14,076 nucleotides of DNA, taken from the NCBI GenBank assembly GCA_038231495.1, contig JBBRLG010000130.1, positions 1 through 14,076 of the forward strand, written 5' to 3'. The DNA comes from JBBRLG01 sp038231495. GTDB taxonomy: Bacteria; Planctomycetota; Planctomycetia; Gemmatales; Gemmataceae. The translations under genes were made by a program, and so were the position numbers. The notes below the pieces were generated by a model that saw nothing but the letters and a program-made list of their open reading frames with translations, was not told the origin of the DNA and made no database searches. Positions within the stretch are counted from its first letter, which is position 1. Each line of letters opens with the position of its first letter. Below, one piece after another: positions 1-5,142 of the stretch.

Positions 1-26
1 CCGCACTCCAAAAAGGCGTTCGCCAA

Positions 27-57
27 TTTATTCCCAAGCGCAGAGCTTGGGAACGAG
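27..57. repeat. GTTCCCAAGC-type palindromic repeat, copy 1
   Basis: TTCCCAAGC (31-39) and GCTTGGGAA (45-53) form a perfect 9-bp inverted repeat around the loop GCAGA. It is followed by CGAG and preceded by AATTTA (26-31). It lies just past the stop of the WD40 gene. Compared with the second copy at 4771-4808 it lacks six bases (CTCGTT) from the left arm but keeps the same AATTTATT lead-in. I recall CTCGTTCCCAAGC...GCTTGGGAACGAG palindromes as dispersed intergenic elements in planctomycetes and cyanobacteria. No T-run follows on the minus strand, so a classical terminator role is not supported. Confidence 0.7.
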
Positions 58-114
58 GAGGAATACAGCGGCCCCCGAAAGATTTGCCACACCCCCCGAG
101 CGGCCAACCGGTCG

Positions 115-2565
115 TTATTTGGATTGGGGCGTGTCGGGTCGCCGTTCCAGGCGCCGGAGCGACGCGCGGGCCTCGCGCGTCAGAGCGGCTCCCGGCGCGC
201 CCTTGGCCAGCGTGCGTAGCACGTCTTTGGCTTCCGGCGTGCCGACCTCTTCCAGCACCTCCACGGCCCGGATGGGGCGGAGTTGTTCCGGCGTCGGCTT
301 GAGGCGCCGCTCCGCGAACGTTTCCAGGAGGTCCGCGAGTTGCTTACCGACCTCCTCCGACGCGGGCGTTTTCGCCGCGGCGCGCAGGGCCGGTTCGACA
401 AACTCCGCCAAACCTGCCAATTCGGCCTTGGCCTGTGTGCGCTCCTCGAAACCGTTGGCGTCGAGAGCCGCGATGAGTTGGTCGATCCGCTTCGGGTCGG
501 GGGCCGTCACGGCCTTCAGCTTGGCGCGCAGAAGTTCCACGGCTTCCTTGGGAGAGTCGGCCAGCTGCCACCCGGCCCGGTAGGCTTTCACCGCGTCTTT
601 GCCGGCCAAGTCCTCCCACAAGGCTTCGGTGGTACGGTTCTTGTCGCGCAGGTGCGCGCCGGTCACGTCCCAGAGCAAAACCGTGCCGTCGCCACCGCCG
701 GATGCCAGCCGCCGACCGTCGTGGGAGTAAGTCAGGCTGTGCAAATGCCCCTGGTCGCCGCCGAGCTGGCCGCGCGCATCTCCCGAGGCGACTTCCCATA
801 GCCGAATGAATTCGCCGCCGCCAATCAGGGTCCGGCCGTCGCGCGAGAAAGCAAGGGCTCCCACCGCTCCGCCGAAATCGTTAATGGGGATTCGGCGCAT
901 TCCGCGCCCATCACCGGCCGCAACAACCTGGACCGCGGATGCCGGCTTTTCGTTCCAGCATGCCCACGCAATTAGCGAACCATCCGGGGAGAACGCGACG
1001 GCGGCGGGCACTACCTCCCCGGCGGCAAGGTTCACCTGCCAACGTTGCGTGCCGGTAGCGACATCCCACAGAGTGACAGCGACCCGCGACTTGCACGTCA
1101 ACAGGGTTTCGCCGGAAGGAGAGAAAGCACACAGGTTCTCGTTGGTATCGAGTCGTCTGACTGTCTTGCCGGTTTCGGGGTTCCACAGCGGGATGCCGTT
1201 GGTAAGGTTGCCACCGGCTGCGATCTTCCCGCCTGGTGCCAACAAGTATGCAGACCCCAATTCCTCACAAACAGGGTACGGTTTCGGCTCGCTCTTGCTT
1301 ACGTTCCAAAGAAACATTTGCCCTGGATATTTGAGGTATACCAGATCCTGCCCTGTCGCAAGAAAGTATAAGGCGTTGGAGAGCGAGCCGGCATTGCCAG
1401 CCGCCAACCGCCCGCGCTCTTTGGCAGTTACTACGTCCCAAACCACGATGTCCGGCCCGAAAGCTAGCACGGCCAGCCCTTGGTCATCTTGCCTGAAAGC
1501 AAATCCGCGCACGGATCCCTGGCGACCGCGCGTCTGCGGATGCTCGCGGCCCGACTTTACATCCCACAATCGCAAGGTGCCGCCGCTGCTGGCTGCGACG
1601 GTGTTGCCGTCGGGCGAAAAGGCGAGACCCGCGGTCCAGTTCGTCGCGCCGACCAGACGGTTGACCTCTTTCCCGGTAGCGGTATCTACCACACTGATTT
1701 CATTGTTATCGCGGGGCATCCAGGCAGCCAGAGTGGCGTCCGGACTGACGGCGCACAACCAGGGAGTTGGCTCGCCCTTCGCGGCAACTTTGCGCAACTC
1801 CTCCCCCGTCGTTGCCTTGGCCAGCCGTAAATAGCCGTTTTCACCAGACACGATCGTCGCGAGCAGCTTTCGGTCGCCCGAGAGGGCGAGGCCACAGGAA
1901 TCTTTCCCTTCTACCGCCGGGACCACCTTGAAACGTTCAGTCCCGTCGGGCAGGTTCCAGTATCGGATTATCCCGTCCTCGCTCTTCCCCGTGATCAGCG
2001 TTTTGTCATCCAGGTAAGCCAGCCCCCTGTACCACTGATTGCCGGCGCCGAACTCGCGCACCAGGGTTCCGGTCTTTACGTCCCACAGGCGGATTGAGGT
2101 GGAGGCGGAAGCCAGCCGCTTCCCGTCCGGGGAAAAGGCTAGCCCCTGGACGGCGCCACTGCCCGCCTCTCCTTTGAAGAGTTCTTTTCCGTTTGCAAAG
2201 TCCCATATGCGAACCGACTCGTCGTCGGCATGGGATGCGACCCGCTTCCCGTCCGGTGAGACGGCGAGGCAACGAACGGCGTCGGTGTGACCCGTCCAGC
2301 GCTGAATCTCCTTACCCGTTTCCACGTCAAACGCGCGAATAACATGATCCGTGCCACCCGACAGGATTGTTTTGCCGTCGGGGCTAAAAACCAGGCAGTA
2401 GGCATCCGCCCCGTGCTGAAAGCGCAGGGAACCCAGGCGGGCTACCGCGCCGGGTGGCAAAGCATCGCGCAGTTGCGGGGCTAAAGGAGGTTGATCCGCA
2501 GCCGCGCCCACAGCCAAGAAGCAAAGGACGGTTGTCAGCAAAGAGAAAACGCGCCGAGGGTTCAT
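115..2565 (-). CDS. Secreted WD40-repeat (beta-propeller) protein with C-terminal helical domain
   Basis: A protein of 816 residues. An N-terminal signal peptide is visible: MNPRR, then a hydrophobic stretch, then GAAA before DQPP, with likely cleavage after about residue 23. There is no lipobox, so it should be released or periplasmic. From about residue 40 to 645 there are a dozen or so WD40-like units with recurring FSPDGK, LASGGGDGTV and LWDV motifs, enough for two beta-propellers. The last 170 residues, starting near ALWEDLAGKDAVKAYRA, are helical and HEAT-like; I recognise this tail from Gemmataceae WD40 proteins. The propellers suggest protein-protein binding; no enzymatic motif is seen. 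ATG at 2565 is preferred over the adjacent GTG at 2568 because the AAAGGGA ribosome site is about 7 bases from the ATG and only about 4 from the GTG. It lies 135 bases downstream of the glycine-rich gene on the same strand. Function is unknown. Confidence 0.9.
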   Translation of the reverse strand: MNPRRVFSLLTTVLCFLAVGAAADQPPLAPQLRDALPPGAVARLGSLRFQHGADAYCLVFSPDGKTILSGGTDHVIRAFDVETGKEIQRWTGHTDAVRCLAVSPDGKRVASHADDESVRIWDFANGKELFKGEAGSGAVQGLAFSPDGKRLASASTSIRLWDVKTGTLVREFGAGNQWYRGLAYLDDKTLITGKSEDGIIRYWNLPDGTERFKVVPAVEGKDSCGLALSGDRKLLATIVSGENGYLRLAKATTGEELRKVAAKGEPTPWLCAVSPDATLAAWMPRDNNEISVVDTATGKEVNRLVGATNWTAGLAFSPDGNTVAASSGGTLRLWDVKSGREHPQTRGRQGSVRGFAFRQDDQGLAVLAFGPDIVVWDVVTAKERGRLAAGNAGSLSNALYFLATGQDLVYLKYPGQMFLWNVSKSEPKPYPVCEELGSAYLLAPGGKIAAGGNLTNGIPLWNPETGKTVRRLDTNENLCAFSPSGETLLTCKSRVAVTLWDVATGTQRWQVNLAAGEVVPAAVAFSPDGSLIAWACWNEKPASAVQVVAAGDGRGMRRIPINDFGGAVGALAFSRDGRTLIGGGEFIRLWEVASGDARGQLGGDQGHLHSLTYSHDGRRLASGGGDGTVLLWDVTGAHLRDKNRTTEALWEDLAGKDAVKAYRAGWQLADSPKEAVELLRAKLKAVTAPDPKRIDQLIAALDANGFEERTQAKAELAGLAEFVEPALRAAAKTPASEEVGKQLADLLETFAERRLKPTPEQLRPIRAVEVLEEVGTPEAKDVLRTLAKGAPGAALTREARASLRRLERRPDTPQSK

Positions 2566-2633
2566 CACTACTTCCCTTTGACCAGCCCGGACGAAAAGCT
2601 ACGCGATGGTGCAAGAGTTGCGAGAATACTAAT

Positions 2634-2666
2634 GGCGTGCCACGGCTGTTTCAGTCGTGGCACGCC
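2634..2666. repeat. Strong intergenic hairpin
   Basis: GGCGTGCCACG (2634-2644) pairs perfectly with CGTGGCACGCC (2656-2666). The central bases can extend the stem by a G-U pair and then CTG/CAG, leaving only a TTT loop, for a stem of about 15 bp. It lies between the glycine-rich gene stop (2701) and the WD40 start (2565). On the minus strand it could act as a structural 3' end for the upstream transcript, but the following bases (ATTAGTATTCTC) are not a T-tract. GTGCCACG-type hairpins of this sort recur in planctomycete genomes as I remember them, so a dispersed repeat is as likely as a terminator. Confidence 0.7.
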
Positions 2667-2700
2667 CGAACCAAACCGTTTTCCTTTTGCCATGACCCAT

Positions 2701-4425
2701 TTAGTCCATCGGCGCGGCAAACAGCAGGTCGGCAATCAGGCTCGGCAAGTGGTCCTGCGGATGTTTGTTGCCGCTGCTGAGCGAATGGAACGCCTGTCCG
2801 TTGTTGGAGCCGATTGCACCCGCCGTTTTGCTTGCGGGAATGGTGTTCGCTCCGGAGACCGGTGCGTGCAGGATGATCTTGGTAGTGTTCAACGACATGC
2901 CGGCCGACTCAGACTTTCCGAGCCCGCTCAGTCGTGCCACGGTACCAAAATCAGGCGTTGCAGGGGCGGCGGGGTTTCCCTTGTTACCGTTCGCCGTTAG
3001 GGAGTGGTGTCGCACGGCCCCGTTCCCTCCAAATTGGGGGGCTTGTCCATCACCACCGGAACCACCTCCGCCCGAACCGCCGCCGAGGCCATACGTGCTT
3101 ACGGATGCCCCGCTCCACACACTGTAGGCGTAGACCGCAGGCGTCCCGTCGGGGAAAGAACCCGTATTCGTGAAAGATCCGAACACGAGTGCCTGTCCAT
3201 TGCCGATCTCGCCGGTGCCAGAAAAAATGACGCCTCCCCCGGCGACGATGATAAACGCACCGCCGCCGCCGTCGCCGGCCGCTCTTACGCCGCCCCCACC
3301 GCCATTCCCGCCGCCACCGCCACCACCATTATTTGCTGGTTTCCCAAATCCCCCAGCCCCCTTACCACCAACCCCACCCCCGCTTGCGCCCTTTCCGCCT
3401 CCGGCATCCGCACCGCCGCCCCCGCCTCCGCCCCCGCCGTCAGTAGGACCTCCCATTGCAGCCGCAACCCTTGTTCCATTGCCGCCAGCGCCTCCACCGT
3501 CACCGAATGTGCCGGAACCGGCACCGCCGTCTCCACCTGTTCCAATGGCGGCACCACCGGCACCCAATCCGCCAGCACCGCCGTTACCAGCTCCCATTCC
3601 TGCGGTTGAACCGTCACCGCCTGCACCACCGTTGCCATTGGCGGCTCCGCCTAATCCTTTAGGGCCGAGGTTGATGCCGCCGCCACCGCCGCCGCCGCTG
3701 CCGCCACCGTTGTTGCCAAGTCCGCCGGCGCCTCCCTTGCCCCCGGCGACCGAACCACCGCCATCCCCCGCGGCCGATCCGCCAACGCCGCCTCCGCCCC
3801 CTGCGCCACCGAGACCGCCCCCGTCCGAACCCGATTGTTGGTCCAGACCCTGACTACCATGGGTGCCCGAGCGCACGTTCAAGGTTCCCGAAATGGTCAC
3901 GGTACCCGTATTTGATTCCAATACGACCGCACCGCCTCCACCCCCACCACCGCCGCCACCGCCGCCCACAATTCCGTAACCGGCTCCGCCATTCGCGCCG
4001 GCTTGGCCGGAGAAATCCAGCGTCGTTGCGACGTTGATGTTCCCTTGGGACAGAAGCCCAAGCGCGTAACTCCCGGACGCCGTCACCGTCACGCCGGAAC
4101 CCAGGGTAATCGCACTGAAGTTGAACAACATGGTACTGGTGCCCGAATCGTCGCTCAAGGCAATCGCACCCGTCGCTCCGGTCAGCCAGGAGCCGCCATC
4201 GACTTGATACCTGGCATTCGTCGTGTCGAATGCCACCTGGGAAGTCGGGTTAAGCGAACCGAGCAAACCGTTCGACGCGAACGGTGCCGGCACGTCGCGC
4301 TCCTCCAACGATTCCAGGAACAACCGCCGCGATTTCCGGGCGAGCGCCTGCCGGGATTTCAGCTTGTCACGTCTGCGGACCAAAGTCAACCTGTCCCACA
4401 ACTGTTGCCACGATGCACGAGCCAT
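2701..4425 (-). CDS. Glycine-rich PE-PGRS-like surface protein with planctomycete N-terminal motif
   Basis: A protein of 574 residues. Residues 1-36 are strongly basic and lead into FLESLEERDVPA (36-47), a variant of the LEPR-XLL/planctomycete-extracellular N-terminal motif linked to exported proteins of this phylum; there is no ordinary hydrophobic signal peptide. Residues 50-140 are Ser/Thr/Gly-rich and beta-like (FNFSAITLGSGVTVTASG). Residues about 140-465 are dominated by Gly with Ala, Asn, Asp and Ser in GGAGG, GGNGG and GGDGG units, including runs of 9-12 consecutive Gly. The tail (466-574) is not glycine-rich and ends in DLLFAAPMD. A cell-surface, matrix or adhesive role is inferred from composition only. 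AAGGAGAT lies 5 bases before ATG 4425 and fixes the start. The opposite strand shows a long Pro-rich open frame that is only its shadow. Collagen-like and RTX readings fit less well: no GXY periodicity and no GGXGXDXUX nonapeptides. Confidence 0.85.
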   Translation of the reverse strand: MARASWQQLWDRLTLVRRRDKLKSRQALARKSRRLFLESLEERDVPAPFASNGLLGSLNPTSQVAFDTTNARYQVDGGSWLTGATGAIALSDDSGTSTMLFNFSAITLGSGVTVTASGSYALGLLSQGNINVATTLDFSGQAGANGGAGYGIVGGGGGGGGGGGGAVVLESNTGTVTISGTLNVRSGTHGSQGLDQQSGSDGGGLGGAGGGGGVGGSAAGDGGGSVAGGKGGAGGLGNNGGGSGGGGGGGINLGPKGLGGAANGNGGAGGDGSTAGMGAGNGGAGGLGAGGAAIGTGGDGGAGSGTFGDGGGAGGNGTRVAAAMGGPTDGGGGGGGGGADAGGGKGASGGGVGGKGAGGFGKPANNGGGGGGGNGGGGGVRAAGDGGGGAFIIVAGGGVIFSGTGEIGNGQALVFGSFTNTGSFPDGTPAVYAYSVWSGASVSTYGLGGGSGGGGSGGDGQAPQFGGNGAVRHHSLTANGNKGNPAAPATPDFGTVARLSGLGKSESAGMSLNTTKIILHAPVSGANTIPASKTAGAIGSNNGQAFHSLSSGNKHPQDHLPSLIADLLFAAPMD

Positions 4426-4430
4426 GAAGC

Positions 4431-4438
4431 ATCTCCTT
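4431..4438 (-). promoter_or_regulatory. Strong Shine-Dalgarno of the glycine-rich protein gene
   Basis: On the minus strand the sequence reads AAGGAGAT, then GCTTC, then ATG (4425). This is the closest match to the anti-Shine-Dalgarno consensus in the window. It marks the true start of the glycine-rich gene and suggests efficient translation. Confidence 0.75.
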
Positions 4439-4509
4439 GCAACTGAAAAAGAGTGGAAAGAAACGAAACGCTCTCTCCCCTGTAAACGGCCTTAAAAGGA
4501 GCAAATAAA

Positions 4510-4525
4510 CCGCGCCGTAGCGCGG
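4510..4525 (-). promoter_or_regulatory. UNCG-tetraloop hairpin in the predicted leader of the glycine-rich gene
   Basis: On the minus strand CCGCGC-TACG-GCGCGG forms a perfect 6-bp GC stem closed by cUACGg, a member of the unusually stable UNCG tetraloop class. It is followed by TTTATTTG, an imperfect T-tract, about 85 bases before ATG 4425. It could serve as an attenuator, an intrinsic terminator for transcripts arriving from upstream, or a 5' stabiliser. The structure is seen directly; the function is inference. Confidence 0.45.
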
Positions 4526-4612
4526 ACGTTGCGAACGGGAAACCCCTGGCACCGCGGGCTCGAACGAAGAAACGTGAGCCGTTTTCGGCGCGCCAAATGA
4601 AAAGATGGTGGG

Positions 4613-4644
4613 ATAGTACCAAATAGGGGGGGGGCAAGCGTCAA
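4613..4644 (-). promoter_or_regulatory. Candidate promoter with a nine-C tract in its spacer
   Basis: On the minus strand TTGACG (4644-4639) matches five of six bases of the -35 consensus, and TACTAT (4618-4613) is a fair -10. The spacer is 20 bases and contains CCCCCCCCC (4634-4626). The nearest downstream gene is the glycine-rich surface protein, whose ATG is 188 bases away. A 20-base spacer is longer than optimal; losing three C would make it 17. No experimental start is known, and the long leader makes the assignment tentative. Confidence 0.35.
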
Positions 4645-4770
4645 TAGCAAATGCGCGGAATAATCCGATTTTGCCGCTTACTCCCCGACGAGCGCAGAAG
4701 CGGTCGAGGAACGACGGCAAGAAAAAGGGGAAGGAGGGAATAAGTCACAAGGTAGATTGATTAAGTGTTA

Positions 4771-4808
4771 ATTTATTCTCGTTCCCAAGCTCTGCTTGGG
4801 AACGAGAA
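4771..4808. repeat. GTTCCCAAGC-type palindromic repeat, copy 2
   Basis: The left arm at 4776-4790 (TTCTCGTTCCCAAGC) pairs perfectly over 15 bp with the right arm at 4794-4808 (GCTTGGGAACGAGAA), with the 3-base loop TCT. An AT-rich lead-in including AATTTATT (4771-4777 and the preceding base) precedes it, as in copy 1 at 27-57. It sits in the gene-free region between the glycine-rich gene and acnA. The palindrome is certain; belonging to a dispersed repeat family is from memory and the two local copies. Confidence 0.8.
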
Positions 4809-5124
4809 ATCTCGGCCTGGCAGCTTCGCACAAATTGTTTCTGCCAATCGTGCTGTTTCGGGAGCACGGCGCTTGCGCGATCGGTCGCCCAATGGCGTCC
4901 AATTGGCCGCGCGACCTCGGACACCCTACCCACCCTTGCCAAAGCGCAACAATCTTGGCAAGGGTCGGATTTTGGCACGCAGGGACCGTCAGCAGCAGGC
5001 AGCGGCGCTGATATACCCTTGCCAACTGCGTGGCAAAGGTCGGCGAAGGGGTTGGCAAGGGTCCATTTGGCAAGCCCGTTGCCGGCATCCGCGCGTCCGC
5101 GACTTTCGCGCCGAGGCAATCGCG
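4809..5124. other. Gene-free spacer downstream of acnA
   Basis: No reading frame here has a family signature, a ribosome site or codon use like the neighbouring genes. Open frames crossing it on either strand are continuations of antisense shadows of acnA. The spacer carries the ACCCTTGCCAA inverted-repeat cluster described separately. Together with 4426-4775 it makes about 700 bases without a protein gene. Confidence 0.6.
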
Positions 5125-5142
5125 TCATGCACCCTTGCCCAA
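4932..5142. repeat. Cluster of ACCCTTGCCAA inverted repeats
   Basis: Exact ACCCTTGCCAA occurs at 4932-4942 and 5015-5025, and its exact reverse complement TTGGCAAGGGT at 4955-4965 and 5052-5062. They form two hairpins: an 11-bp stem with a 12-base loop (4932-4965), and a 12-bp stem with a 24-base loop (5015-5062). Degenerate copies are at 5031-5040 (TGGCAAAGGT), 5067-5074 (TTGGCAAG) and 5131-5142 (ACCCTTGCCCAA); the last lies in the final codons of acnA. No T-run follows either stem on the minus strand. Confidence 0.7.

Noticed and set aside
3170..3853. Long plus-strand open frame encoding a Pro-rich protein (runs of PPPP)
   Set aside because: It is the exact antisense of the glycine codon runs of the minus-strand surface protein; no ribosome site, no family signature.
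2701..4425. RTX toxin or collagen-like repeat protein
   Set aside because: No GGXGXDXUX nonapeptides and no steady Gly-X-Y triplets; glycine runs are irregular.
4932..5062. Intrinsic terminators downstream of acnA
   Set aside because: The stems are real but neither is followed by a T-tract on the minus strand, so only repeats were called.
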